The notes below the pieces were generated by a model. That model searched no databases, had not been told where the DNA came from, and worked only from the letters and a program-made list of their open reading frames with translations. Position numbers and translations under genes: made by a program. Below, piece after piece: positions 9,009 to 18,295 of a stretch of DNA of 64,000 nt (positions are counted from its first letter, which is position 1; each line of letters opens with the position of its first letter). Source of the DNA: Polaribacter sp. HaHaR_3_91 (GTDB lineage Bacteria; Bacteroidota; Bacteroidia; Flavobacteriales; Flavobacteriaceae); contig NZ_CP058986.1 in assembly GCF_019278525.1 (NCBI RefSeq), forward strand, positions 3,983,001 to 4,047,000. Direction: 5' to 3'.

Positions 9009-10319
9009 TTATTTCTTTGTTAGAAAATTTAAATAGGACTGTGTAAAATTATATTGGTAAATTGTTTGATAATATTCTAGTTGCTTTTGTGCAAATTGAG
9101 TTTCTGCCATTAGTAAATCGGACGTTTTTTCTAAACCTTCTTTAAATCTGTTTTTTCTAATTCTTAAAGATTCTTCTGATTGTTGTACTGCTAAATCCGT
9201 TAACTCTAATCTGTTTTTTGCATCAACCAATTGGCGCTTTACTTTATTCAATTCTAAATTACTTTTAGACACATATTGATTGTATTCTAACTTAGATTTC
9301 TCGAACTCGGCTTTACTTTTTTGAGCTTTTCCAAAACGTTTAGAACCCTGAAAAATATCCCAACTTAATTGTGCTCCAATTAAATAACCACTTGCATCAC
9401 CTTGAAAAACTTTATTATCGTACATTTCATAACTACCAAAGGCATTTAAACGCGGTAAAAAAGCCATTTTATCAGCTTTATTCATTGCTTCATAGCCTTT
9501 AGACGCCAATTTCATTGCTTTAATATCTGCTCTATTTTCAGAAATTATTTTGTTACCAATGTTAAGACTAGAAACAGCTAAACTTTCTGTGGGTTGATAC
9601 ACCACATCGCTTTCATCATTCATTAAAAATGATAAATAATTAGAAGCATTTTGTACATTACTTTTTGCTGTTTGTAACTGGTTTTTAACTTCTGTAACTC
9701 TTATCTCTACATTTAAAACATCTGCTCTTTGTAAAAAACCTTGTTTAAAACTATTATCTGCCATTGTTTTATTTGAGTTTGCAGCTTCTAAGGCTTTTTC
9801 TAAAACAGCAACACCTTTATAAGCTAATTGCAATTGCATGTATGCTTTTTCAACTTCAAAAACTAAATAATCTTGTGTACGTTCTGTTTTTAAAGACATG
9901 GCTTCCATTTTTGTCTTGGCTGCTTTTCTTTGATAGAAACCATCTAAATTGATTAAAGGTTGCTGAATCTCGATCTTCGTTGCAAAATTTCTAGTAGTTG
10001 TTGGATCATTTAACAATGCAGGATTAAAATCTGCAGAGATTAATATTTCCTGATTTAACTTAGATCCAAAAGACATTAAAGGGTTTGTTGTAGAAATACC
10101 CGTATGACTTGCTGTAATATTTGGTAAAAACACAGCATTGGTTTGTCTATAATCTGCTTTTGAAGCATTAAACTCTTCTTTAGAAATTTGAATGGTTCTA
10201 TTATTTTCTACAACTTTGACTAAGATTTCTGCTTTTGAAATTGGTTTTATCTCTTGTGCATCTACAAGCAAAGTAACTGTAAATAAGCAAAATATGGTTA
10301 TGTATATTGTATTTTTCAT
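9009..10319 (-). CDS. TolC-family outer-membrane channel (efflux operon 1)
   Basis: A 436-residue outer-membrane efflux protein. The ATG at 10319 starts a signal peptide (MKNTIYITIFCLFTVTLLVDAQ); an upstream in-frame TTG at 10343 lies inside the promoter box and is rejected. Two long alpha-helical coiled-coil repeats (about residues 110-215 and 315-415) surround beta strands, as in TolC. It is the first gene of the operon that continues with adaptor, pump, PII-like gene and DUF2892 protein. Expression is probably controlled by the GTAAC-N4-GTTAC site upstream. Confidence 0.9.
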   Translation of the reverse strand: MKNTIYITIFCLFTVTLLVDAQEIKPISKAEILVKVVENNRTIQISKEEFNASKADYRQTNAVFLPNITASHTGISTTNPLMSFGSKLNQEILISADFNPALLNDPTTTRNFATKIEIQQPLINLDGFYQRKAAKTKMEAMSLKTERTQDYLVFEVEKAYMQLQLAYKGVAVLEKALEAANSNKTMADNSFKQGFLQRADVLNVEIRVTEVKNQLQTAKSNVQNASNYLSFLMNDESDVVYQPTESLAVSSLNIGNKIISENRADIKAMKLASKGYEAMNKADKMAFLPRLNAFGSYEMYDNKVFQGDASGYLIGAQLSWDIFQGSKRFGKAQKSKAEFEKSKLEYNQYVSKSNLELNKVKRQLVDAKNRLELTDLAVQQSEESLRIRKNRFKEGLEKTSDLLMAETQFAQKQLEYYQTIYQYNFTQSYLNFLTKK

Positions 10320-10340
10320 GTATTCTTTAATTATCTGAGG

Positions 10341-10348
10341 CAAATGTA
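10341..10348 (-). promoter_or_regulatory. TAnnTTTG -7 box of efflux operon 1
   Basis: On the minus strand the box reads TACATTTG. Transcription would start near 10334, giving a leader of about 15 bases before the TolC ATG at 10319. Confidence 0.6.
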
Positions 10349-10370
10349 CACTGGATAATTTCTCAAGTCA

Positions 10371-10384
10371 GTAACATAAGTTAC
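10371..10384. promoter_or_regulatory. GTAAC-N4-GTTAC operator, site 1 (efflux operon 1)
   Basis: GTAACATAAGTTAC is a perfect five-plus-five inverted repeat with a four-base spacer. The near edge lies 23 bases from the -7 box, centred about 43 bases upstream of the expected start, where Crp/Fnr proteins activate. The same architecture occurs upstream of cydA and of the di-heme gene. It also lies 228 bases upstream of pncB on the other strand. Confidence 0.6.
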
Positions 10385-10611
10385 CTAGCAAAGAATGATA
10401 GTTCGCTATAGTTGCATACTTATTTCTACGAAACATACGGATCACTATTACAAATAGAATATTGAATAGTTGTAGGATAAACTTTTATAGCTAAAAAAGC
10501 GATTATCTGAGTTTTGGAAATGTTTAAAATAAAGGAATACGTTTTTTTTCTGAAGGCTTAGGAATAATATATATTTTTTTAAATACCTTCACATTTTAAA
10601 ACTAAATCGGC

Positions 10612-12009
10612 ATGAATATTACAGCAGCTTATACAGACCTTTATCAACTTACTATGGCTCAAGTCTATTTTAAGACGAAACCAGATGGACGAGCAGTGTT
10701 TGATTATTATTATCGCCACAATCCTTTTAATGGTGGCTATTCTATTTTTGCAGGATTAGAAGATGTGTTAAATGTTTTGGAAAATTTTAAATTCTCTACT
10801 TCTGATATTGAATATTTAAAACAACATGGATTTGAAAGTGATTTTTTAGAATACTTGACGAATTTTAGTTTTAAAGGAACTATTTTTTCAAGTAAAGAAG
10901 GTGATGTTGTTTTTCCTAATCGCCCAATTTTACAGGTAGAAGCTAATATTATTGAAGCACAGATTATAGAAACTTTTTTACTAAACATTCTTAATTTTCA
11001 GACTTTAATAGCAACAAAAGCAAGTAGAATTAGATATAGTGCAAAAGAGGAGGTTTTATTAGATATGGGCTTACGTCGTGCACATGCAACTGGAGGATAT
11101 TATGCCTCAAGAGCTGCTATAATTGGTGGTTTTGATAGCACAAGTAATGTGGCTGCAGCTAAAGATTACAACATTCCGTCTACAGGTACAATGGCGCACT
11201 CATTCATACAAAGTTATAAAGAAGAAATACAAGCATTTCGAGATTTTGCAAGCATACGACCAAAAGGCTGTGTACTTTTAATAGATACCTACAACACATT
11301 AAAAAGTGGATTACCAAAAGCAATTACAGTAGCCAAAGAAATGGAAGCTAGAGGAGAAAAATTACTTGGAGTCCGTTTAGATAGTGGAGATTTGGCATAT
11401 TTATCTAAAAAAACGAGAGAAATTTTAGACGAAGCCGATTTAGATTATGTAAAAATTGTAGCCTCTAATCAATTGGATGAATATGTTATAAAAAGTCTTA
11501 AAGAACAAGGAGCTCCTATTGATATTTTTGGTGTTGGAACTAATTTAGTTACAGGAAATCCTGATGCTGCCATGGACGGTGTTTATAAATTATCTGAATA
11601 CAATGGAGAGCCAAGAATTAAGCTTTCTGAAAACATTATAAAAGTATCATTACCTTACAAGAAACAGGTTTATAGAATGTTAGATGATAAAGGCATGTTT
11701 TATGGTGCGGATGCTGTAGTAGTATATAAAGAAGGCGAAGTAGCAAAAATAGAACACCCTTTTGATGCTACAAAGAGTTTAAAATTAGAAGGTTTTAAAC
11801 AAGAACAGTTACTAGAGAAAGTTATGGAAAACGGAAAAAAAACAGTCCCTTCTCGCTCTGTTTCTGAAATTGCTGAATATTCACAATCTCGTTTAGAACT
11901 GCTTCCACATGAATACAAACGTTTTCAAAATCCACATATTTACAAAATAGGATTGAGTTTAAAATTAAAACAAGACCGTGATCAATTGATACAAGAACAT
12001 CAATTCTAA
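10612..12009 (+). CDS. pncB: Nicotinate phosphoribosyltransferase
   Basis: A 465-residue enzyme making nicotinate mononucleotide from nicotinate and PRPP with ATP stimulation, the entry step of the Preiss-Handler NAD salvage route. Diagnostic stretches are the N terminus TDLYQLTMAQVYF, the YYRHNPFNGGYSIFAGL region, GLRRAHATGGYYASRAA, and PSTGTMAHSFIQ, whose His is the phosphorylated residue in this family. It is followed 66 bases later by pncA, so product and substrate supply are linked. A weak box TACCTTCA at 10584-10591 may be its promoter. Confidence 0.95.
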   Translation: MNITAAYTDLYQLTMAQVYFKTKPDGRAVFDYYYRHNPFNGGYSIFAGLEDVLNVLENFKFSTSDIEYLKQHGFESDFLEYLTNFSFKGTIFSSKEGDVVFPNRPILQVEANIIEAQIIETFLLNILNFQTLIATKASRIRYSAKEEVLLDMGLRRAHATGGYYASRAAIIGGFDSTSNVAAAKDYNIPSTGTMAHSFIQSYKEEIQAFRDFASIRPKGCVLLIDTYNTLKSGLPKAITVAKEMEARGEKLLGVRLDSGDLAYLSKKTREILDEADLDYVKIVASNQLDEYVIKSLKEQGAPIDIFGVGTNLVTGNPDAAMDGVYKLSEYNGEPRIKLSENIIKVSLPYKKQVYRMLDDKGMFYGADAVVVYKEGEVAKIEHPFDATKSLKLEGFKQEQLLEKVMENGKKTVPSRSVSEIAEYSQSRLELLPHEYKRFQNPHIYKIGLSLKLKQDRDQLIQEHQF

Positions 12010-12075
12010 ATTCAATATTCATAAGACTATTGTGTCTAGCATCATTGTATATTAATTTCAAATAAAAAACGATTT

Positions 12076-12681
12076 ATGAAAACACTTCTTATAATCGATG
12101 TACAAAATGACTTTATTCCCGGTGGATCGCTTCCTGTTCCTAATGGAGATAAAATAGTTTCAATTATCAATGAGATACAACCTAAATTTGATTTGGTAAT
12201 TGCTACCCAAGATTGGCATCCGGAGGATCATATCAGTTTTGCTTCGAACCATAAAGGGTTATCTAATTTTGATAAAATTGAAATTAAAGGAATCTCACAA
12301 ACCTTATGGCCAAATCACTGCGTACAAGGTTCTAAAGGTGCAGAATTGCATCCTAAACTAAATACATTAAAATGTGAAACTATTTTTAGAAAAGGGACTA
12401 ATAAGGAAATTGATAGCTATAGTGCCTTTTATGATAATGGACACCTAAAATCTACAGGATTAGCTGGCTATTTAAAAGAAAAAGGAACCACTGAGCTTTT
12501 TATATGTGGTTTAGCTGCAGATATTTGTGTTTATTATTCCATTCGTGATGCAGTTAAAGAAGGTTTTAACTGCTTTTTTATTGAAGATGCTTCTGAAGCA
12601 CTAGACAATGAAGGTTTTAAGAAAATTAAAAAAGAAATGGTTGATATGGGAGTTAAAATTATTTCTTCGGAATTTATATAA
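12076..12681 (+). CDS. pncA: Nicotinamidase
   Basis: A 201-residue isochorismatase-fold hydrolase converting nicotinamide to nicotinate. The catalytic triad is visible as Asp8 (IIDVQNDF), Lys106 (IFRKGTN) and Cys151 (AADICVYYS). Metal ligands are Asp46 and His48 (TQDWHPEDH) and His81 (WPNHCVQG). It follows pncB by 66 bases on the same strand; together they recycle nicotinamide to nicotinate mononucleotide. Length and motifs are normal for the bacterial enzyme. Confidence 0.95.
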   Translation: MKTLLIIDVQNDFIPGGSLPVPNGDKIVSIINEIQPKFDLVIATQDWHPEDHISFASNHKGLSNFDKIEIKGISQTLWPNHCVQGSKGAELHPKLNTLKCETIFRKGTNKEIDSYSAFYDNGHLKSTGLAGYLKEKGTTELFICGLAADICVYYSIRDAVKEGFNCFFIEDASEALDNEGFKKIKKEMVDMGVKIISSEFI

Positions 12682-12751
12682 CGCCTTTTCTTAAAGAAAT
12701 CACACTCTTTTAAACCCACCTGCAAGTGATTAAAACCTATGAAAAAGGACA

Positions 12752-13942
12752 TTACACATTATTTTTGTTGATTTTTTTAAACCAAATAATAAAACCTGTT
12801 ATTGGTAACGAGCATCCAACTAAACTAATCAGAAAATAAATAATAATGCTTGGCAAACCCATAATTTCGCCTGTATGTAATGGTTTTGCAATTAACTTAA
12901 ATTGTTCGTGTAATGGTAAATTTGTAAATAGTTCTTGTTTTCTAACTTTACCATCAATTGAAAATTCTATTTTATCCGGAACATAAAAATGCAACAAGTT
13001 ATCAGTATTCATTTTATTAATATTGATGCTTTTAGTATTTTCATTTGCTAGTTGAATTACTTTTGTTCCGTTATATTTTAAAACACTATCTGTTTTTATA
13101 AGCAACGTTTGTAAATCACTTTTTTGCTTTATAACCGTATTTTCTTTTGTTAATAAATCATCAAACAAAACATTAAAAGAACTTGATAAAGATGCTTTTA
13201 AAGCAATATTGGTATCTGATATTACAATAGAATCTCCGCCCAAACCGACAATTACAACATTTTTTACCCAATGAAAAGAAACATACAAACCGGTAACTGA
13301 AATAAAAAAAAGTAACAAAATAGAATAAAACCCTAAAACTCTATGCAAATCGTAATTTACACGATAAAACTTGGCATCAAGCTTTATTTTTAAACTTTTT
13401 TTAAGTTGATTTATCCTTTTTGGCAACCAGATTATAAAGCCAGAAAAGAGTAAGAAAATAAACATTAAAACAGCCACTCCGTTTATAAATTTACCAACAT
13501 CACCAGCCAACAAAAACCTATGGACTTCTAAAATAAAATCAAAAAAGGCTATTGAATTTTGATTTTTAGTACCTAATAATTCACCAGAAATAGGATTGTA
13601 ATATGCAGAAACTCCAATATTATTCTTACTAAATGATGAAACTAAAATACTTTTATTATTTTCCTTAAAAACAGTAATATTGGTTGCGCCACCAAACTGA
13701 TTTTCGAAATTATTTAAAATAGTATCAATCGCTATTTTAGAACTATTATTTGATTTTATATAAACAACATCACTATCTATAAGGTTTTCTATTTGTGTTT
13801 TAAACGCATAAATACTTCCAGAAAGACAAACAATAAAAATTATCACAGACGATAAAAGTCCGAGCCACAAATGCAGCACGGACATGATATACTTAAATAA
13901 AGATTCTTTTTTTCTTCTTTTGCGAAGTAAATATTTGATCAT
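12752..13942 (-). CDS. PepSY-associated transmembrane protein
   Basis: A 396-residue inner membrane protein with four membrane helices: one at residues about 25-48 (HLWLGLLSSVIIFIVCLSGSIYAF), pairs near 150-175 and 200-225, and a last one near 365-390. This matches the PepSY-associated TM family, often encoded beside siderophore receptors and thought to act in reductive iron release or periplasmic redox work (the role is not settled). It is the last gene of the siderophore-type cluster, 29 bases after the lipoprotein gene. Confidence 0.8.
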   Translation of the reverse strand: MIKYLLRKRRKKESLFKYIMSVLHLWLGLLSSVIIFIVCLSGSIYAFKTQIENLIDSDVVYIKSNNSSKIAIDTILNNFENQFGGATNITVFKENNKSILVSSFSKNNIGVSAYYNPISGELLGTKNQNSIAFFDFILEVHRFLLAGDVGKFINGVAVLMFIFLLFSGFIIWLPKRINQLKKSLKIKLDAKFYRVNYDLHRVLGFYSILLLFFISVTGLYVSFHWVKNVVIVGLGGDSIVISDTNIALKASLSSSFNVLFDDLLTKENTVIKQKSDLQTLLIKTDSVLKYNGTKVIQLANENTKSININKMNTDNLLHFYVPDKIEFSIDGKVRKQELFTNLPLHEQFKLIAKPLHTGEIMGLPSIIIYFLISLVGCSLPITGFIIWFKKINKNNV

Positions 13943-13971
13943 ATATTGTCTTTAAAAATTTCTAAAAACGA

Positions 13972-14568
13972 TTATTCTTCAATTTTACCAACCTTATATT
14001 CCTCAACCAATTTTAAATATGTGTCAAACTGTTCTTCTGTCATCATCTTTTTAAAAGCAGCTCTTCTACTTACATCAATTTCTTTATGATACTGCATATA
14101 AACATCTAGTTTTCCGTGATAATTATCGTGATTATCTCTTAAAACTGTAAAAAAAGTTTCATTTGCTGCATCGTATTTTACAGATTGCAAACTATCTAAA
14201 TCCAATTCTTTCTTAATTAAAGACATATTGTATTTTTCTCTTCCGCCACGTTCTATGTTTACTTCTGTAAAATAAGTTGCGTATTGTTTGTCCTCTATAA
14301 ACGCTTTTATTTTAGCATCTTGTTCTGCAAAAACTATTTTTTGTGCAGCCAAAGCAGCTTCTTTATTTCCGTTAGCATCTAACCAAGCTTGTTTTGCTTT
14401 TTCTGTATACTCCGTTGTAATTTTATCAAACTTTGTGGTTTGTTCTTCTGTCAATGCAATTTTAGATTTTATCATTGGATAATTAAACCTGCCTTTACTT
14501 TCTTTTTCACTACAACCAACAACAATTGTTAAGATTGCTATTATTAAAATTTTACTGATTAATTTCAT
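13972..14568 (-). CDS. Lipoprotein of the siderophore-type locus, helical
   Basis: A 198-residue predicted lipoprotein (lipobox TIVVGCSE, Cys19). The mature part is nearly all alpha-helical and charged, with two LTEEQ/MTEEQ-type helix starts (about residues 38 and 175), reminiscent of Spy/CpxP-like periplasmic proteins. The likeness is weak and I do not assign a function. It lies between the esterase and PepSY genes with short gaps, so it is co-transcribed with them. Confidence 0.65.
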   Translation of the reverse strand: MKLISKILIIAILTIVVGCSEKESKGRFNYPMIKSKIALTEEQTTKFDKITTEYTEKAKQAWLDANGNKEAALAAQKIVFAEQDAKIKAFIEDKQYATYFTEVNIERGGREKYNMSLIKKELDLDSLQSVKYDAANETFFTVLRDNHDNYHGKLDVYMQYHKEIDVSRRAAFKKMMTEEQFDTYLKLVEEYKVGKIEE

Positions 14569-14619
14569 CTTTATATTTTTTAATTGAACTCAACTATTTT
14601 TCTTTATTTATCTAGAATG

Positions 14620-15666
14620 TTAATCTAGTTTCTCTTTTAAATAAACATTATCTGGATCTTGTTTTTGATGGATTGTATTTAAAATTATCGCATTCTCTTT
14701 TTCTTTTAATTTTATAGCTAAATCTACGACTCTGTCTATATAAGCTCCTTGAGGTTTTAGATTAAAACCTATATTTTTTGACAACAAATTATATTGTGTT
14801 TCTAATATTGAAGGATTTTTTACAAGCTCTTTTACATTTATTCTAAAACCATTAAATATCGTTCTTAATCCATCAATTAATGATGGTAATACAACACTTC
14901 CGTGATCTTCATCATTATAAAATTTAACGTGATAATTTAAATTTTTAGGTGTAGTAATTTCCATTAATTCAAGTGCATTCTTTTTAGCTTCAAAATGAGC
15001 AAAATGTTGTTTGCTAGGTACTTTTTGATTTCCTTTAGAATTTGCATTTGCAAAAAACAGAGAACTTCCTTTAAAATCTATTGTTTCTAAATTACTTTCC
15101 AACTTTTTTACAAGTACATTATCATCCCACCATAAACTTGGATCTATAATTAAATAAGCATTAAATTCTGAAGGATTTTTTAACAAGGTATTAAACGCAA
15201 ACAAGCCACCAAATGAATGCCCTATAAGAATTTTATAATCTAATGTTCTATAAGTCTGATTAACTTTAGTAATTAATTCTTCTGTAATAAAAGACTCAAA
15301 TTTCTTAGAACCTCCATTTTCATAAGATAAACTCGTAACTTTTGTAGGCGTTAAATCTCTAGATCTATTCGTGTTTTTTATTGCCACAATAATACATTCT
15401 GGCATTAATGGATAATATCCATCAGATAACTTTTGAACAATACCTGTGGTAACATTAAAAAATTTTTCTCCGTCTAAAAGATAAATAACGGGGTATTTTT
15501 GATTGGCAAAATTCTTATTTGAATAATTTTCTGGTAAAGACACCAAATATTCTCTTTCTTCATCTAATATTTTAGATTGTATGGTTTTTACCTCTCCAAT
15601 CTCAATTTTTTGAGCTTGAGATAAAAAAGACATCAAACAAAAAGTAAAAACAATTATATTTCTCAT
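14620..15666 (-). CDS. Periplasmic alpha/beta-hydrolase esterase (siderophore-type)
   Basis: A 348-residue secreted esterase (signal peptide ending FLSQAQ). The nucleophile elbow GHSFGG places Ser151 and the late DEDHGSVV places His255; the acid is probably an Asp in the DPSLWWDD stretch near 175-182. The fold matches the esterase-D / IroE-like group, some of which cleave ester bonds in enterobactin-type siderophores. Position directly after a TonB siderophore receptor supports a role in releasing iron from a siderophore, but the substrate is inferred. Confidence 0.75.
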   Translation of the reverse strand: MRNIIVFTFCLMSFLSQAQKIEIGEVKTIQSKILDEEREYLVSLPENYSNKNFANQKYPVIYLLDGEKFFNVTTGIVQKLSDGYYPLMPECIIVAIKNTNRSRDLTPTKVTSLSYENGGSKKFESFITEELITKVNQTYRTLDYKILIGHSFGGLFAFNTLLKNPSEFNAYLIIDPSLWWDDNVLVKKLESNLETIDFKGSSLFFANANSKGNQKVPSKQHFAHFEAKKNALELMEITTPKNLNYHVKFYNDEDHGSVVLPSLIDGLRTIFNGFRINVKELVKNPSILETQYNLLSKNIGFNLKPQGAYIDRVVDLAIKLKEKENAIILNTIHQKQDPDNVYLKEKLD

Positions 15667-15690
15667 ATCTATGATATTTTAAAACAGAAA

Positions 15691-15717
15691 AGAGAACGCA
15701 GTTACAACACGTTCTCT
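15691..15717 (-). terminator. Hairpin with T-rich tail after the TonB receptor gene
   Basis: Arms AGAGAACG (15691-15698) and CGTTCTCT (15710-15717) form an 8-bp stem with an 11-base loop, 19 bases after the receptor stop. On the minus strand a T-rich tract follows. It would act as a partial terminator, lowering expression of the esterase, lipoprotein and PepSY genes relative to the receptor. Confidence 0.5.
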
Positions 15718-15736
15718 CTTCAACATTTAATAATAA

Positions 15737-18103
15737 TTAAAACAAACTATACGTAAGACCTAATCTAAAGTTAAAAGGTTTTTGGGGTATACCGTAACCA
15801 TTGTAATATTCTTTATCAAAAATATTATCTGCCTTAAAACTTACTTTATAATTGTCTTTTTTGTAAAATACAGTAGCATCTACCGTTGTATAAGCTTCTG
15901 AACCAAAGTTATTAGTTGTACTGTTATAAATTTCGCTCATATGGTTAGCTCCTACTCCAAAGCCTAAACCTTTTGCACTTCCTTTTAAAGCTTGGTAACT
16001 TAACCAAAAGTCCCAAACTGTTTCTGGCGTATAACTTAAACTGTTTCCTAAAACAGCTTCATTACCAAAACTTACTTTTTCTAAAGTAGCATTATTTTTA
16101 GTGTAACCTGCAACAATGTTTAAACCTGGTAATGGATTTGCAATTAAATCAATTTCAAAACCTTTACTTAAAGTTTCTCCTGTTTGTGAGCTAATTCCGT
16201 TTTCATCAACAATAATATCATTGTCTATTTTAATATTATAGTAGCTAATTGTACTTAATAATTTACCATTAAAAAAGTCTAATTTTGTTCCAACTTCAAA
16301 TTGTTTTGCTCTTTCTGGATCCCAAGTAATAATTTCTCCATTTCCGTTATCTGAAGGTGCATTATTGTTTAATCCGTCCATATAATTTACAAATAATGAT
16401 GCTTTGTCTTCAAAAGGATTATAAGCGATACCTAATTTTGTGCTTAATGCATTTTGATTGTATCCGTTAGTTCCTTCTACTCCATTAGCCACTGTGTTAC
16501 TAGACATAAATCGATCAAAACGTAAACCTCCTGTTAAAGTTAATTGTTTGTTTATCGTAATGGCATCAAAAGCATAAAACCCTAAAGTTTGAAATTTAGT
16601 AATTGTTTTATTTTTTGTTCCATCAGCTATATTTGCTTCAAATTGATCATTTGTTAAACCTGTAATTACAGGGTTTGTAGTATCTACCGCATCAATTGCA
16701 TTCCAAACTCCGGTACGCTGTGTGTCATCTAAATTATTTAAATAACTAATACCTGTAACAAATTTATTATCAACTTTATTACCTTCTACAACATTTAAAA
16801 AGTCTTGTTGAATATGTGTATTTTGCGTTTCTCTTGGGTCTAATTGTAAGTAAAATCTATTAACAGTTGTTACATCTCCCATTACAACTCTTAAATAATT
16901 TGCATCTGTAAATGAACTTGCTTTTGTAAAGTTAGTTTTTGATGTCCAAGTATCAGATAATTTATAATTCATGTTTATTTGAGATACTAAAGAAGAAAAA
17001 TAACCAGCCATTTCATTGGTACCATAATTGGTATTAAAGTCCCAGTTTAAATCATCCCAAGAATTTACAGTATCAGAAATTAATGCTCCAGATACACCTC
17101 TTGCAAAATTTAAATTACGTTTACTTTGGTTGTATTCTAGATTTGCTTTAATTGTTAATTTGTCTGACAACTCAAAAGTTAAAGAAGGCGCCAACATAAA
17201 CTCTTTTATAATTCCTTGGTCTTGAAAACTAGCTTCATTATTATAAGCTCCATTAAACCTAAAGAAAACACTTTCTTCTTTGTTTAAAACTGTGTTATAA
17301 TCTATGGTTGCTCTATTTAAATCGAAACTTCCTGCGATGTAACCTAAATCTAATTTTTCGCCATTATAAGCTTGTTTTGTTACTTTATTTACAACACCAC
17401 CAAAGTTGGCAATATTATTAACATTAGCTCCATAAAATAAAGAAGCAGGTCCTTTTATCAGTTCTATTCTTTCTATATTTTGAGGATCAATTGGAGCCTT
17501 TACCCAAGCAATTCCGCCATTTCTTAAATGTACGTCAGATCTAAAACCTCTTAAAAACACACTCACATTACCGTCATTAGATTGTACATAACCTCCACCA
17601 GTAATACTTTTAAAAGCAGAAGCTAAATCTGTATTTACTTGTTCTTTTAATAACGCATTTGTTACTACTGAATAAGATTGTGGATTGTTACTATTCTTTA
17701 ATGGAACCTTTGCAACATATTCAGATTCCTTATGTGCAAATTGATTTAAACGTTCTGCAATAATTACAACTTCATTTAATTGCTCTTGATTTTCATCTAA
17801 TTGAACATCATTTATCTTAGTTTCTAATGAGTTTACTTGAATTTGAATGCTTTTACTGTGCATTCCTATTAATGAAAACTCTAAAGTATAATCTCCGTAA
17901 GGAATATTTTTTAAAGAATATTTTCCATCAAAATTTGTAGTAGTACCAAATTTAGTCGACTTAATAATTACATTTATAAAAGATGCTGGGTTTCCATCTG
18001 ATGTTATTACTTTACCTGAAACACTGCCTGTGCTTTGTTGAGCATAGGTTGAGCTTATTAAAAACAACGCAATAATTGTTTTTAGAATTTTTGATATTTG
18101 CAT
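15737..18103 (-). CDS. TonB-dependent siderophore receptor
   Basis: A 788-residue outer-membrane receptor for ferric siderophores. The signal peptide ends at STYAQ, a carboxypeptidase-regulatory-like domain spans about residues 25-110, then comes the plug (QNIERIELIKGPASLFYGANV near 210-230 is typical) and a 22-strand barrel ending NFRLGLTYSLF with the usual terminal Phe. The FKADNIFDKEYYNGYG motif near the end is characteristic of siderophore receptors. It faces the AraC regulator gene and heads a locus with esterase, lipoprotein and PepSY protein. The exact siderophore cannot be read from sequence. Confidence 0.9.
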   Translation of the reverse strand: MQISKILKTIIALFLISSTYAQQSTGSVSGKVITSDGNPASFINVIIKSTKFGTTTNFDGKYSLKNIPYGDYTLEFSLIGMHSKSIQIQVNSLETKINDVQLDENQEQLNEVVIIAERLNQFAHKESEYVAKVPLKNSNNPQSYSVVTNALLKEQVNTDLASAFKSITGGGYVQSNDGNVSVFLRGFRSDVHLRNGGIAWVKAPIDPQNIERIELIKGPASLFYGANVNNIANFGGVVNKVTKQAYNGEKLDLGYIAGSFDLNRATIDYNTVLNKEESVFFRFNGAYNNEASFQDQGIIKEFMLAPSLTFELSDKLTIKANLEYNQSKRNLNFARGVSGALISDTVNSWDDLNWDFNTNYGTNEMAGYFSSLVSQINMNYKLSDTWTSKTNFTKASSFTDANYLRVVMGDVTTVNRFYLQLDPRETQNTHIQQDFLNVVEGNKVDNKFVTGISYLNNLDDTQRTGVWNAIDAVDTTNPVITGLTNDQFEANIADGTKNKTITKFQTLGFYAFDAITINKQLTLTGGLRFDRFMSSNTVANGVEGTNGYNQNALSTKLGIAYNPFEDKASLFVNYMDGLNNNAPSDNGNGEIITWDPERAKQFEVGTKLDFFNGKLLSTISYYNIKIDNDIIVDENGISSQTGETLSKGFEIDLIANPLPGLNIVAGYTKNNATLEKVSFGNEAVLGNSLSYTPETVWDFWLSYQALKGSAKGLGFGVGANHMSEIYNSTTNNFGSEAYTTVDATVFYKKDNYKVSFKADNIFDKEYYNGYGIPQKPFNFRLGLTYSLF

Positions 18104-18217
18104 AATATTAATTGATTTTTATTTTTTAAGATTTAAAAATGAAAGTGTATTCTTAATATAAAATTAGATACCTTAATTTTTTACTGTTCTTATTTAGACT
18201 AATTATTAATAATGTTT

Positions 18218-18235
18218 TATTTTTGCGCAAATTTA
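18218..18235. promoter_or_regulatory. Face-to-face -7 boxes between receptor and AraC genes
   Basis: TATTTTTG on the plus strand (18218-18225) and TAAATTTG on the minus strand (18228-18235) are separated by two bases, around the palindrome TTTGCGCAAA (18222-18231). If both work, polymerases would meet head-on and the promoters would exclude each other. The receptor leader would be more than 110 bases. Confidence 0.4.
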
Positions 18236-18295
18236 GATAAGTAAAAATCTATTACTATAACGCAAAAGGTTTTTTAATCAACGAGAAAAGAAGAA

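Noticed and set aside
12682..12751. AATCAC/GTGATT inverted pair between pncA and the PepSY gene
   Set aside because: Six-base arms 20 bases apart in a gap of two convergent genes are too weak to call a terminator.
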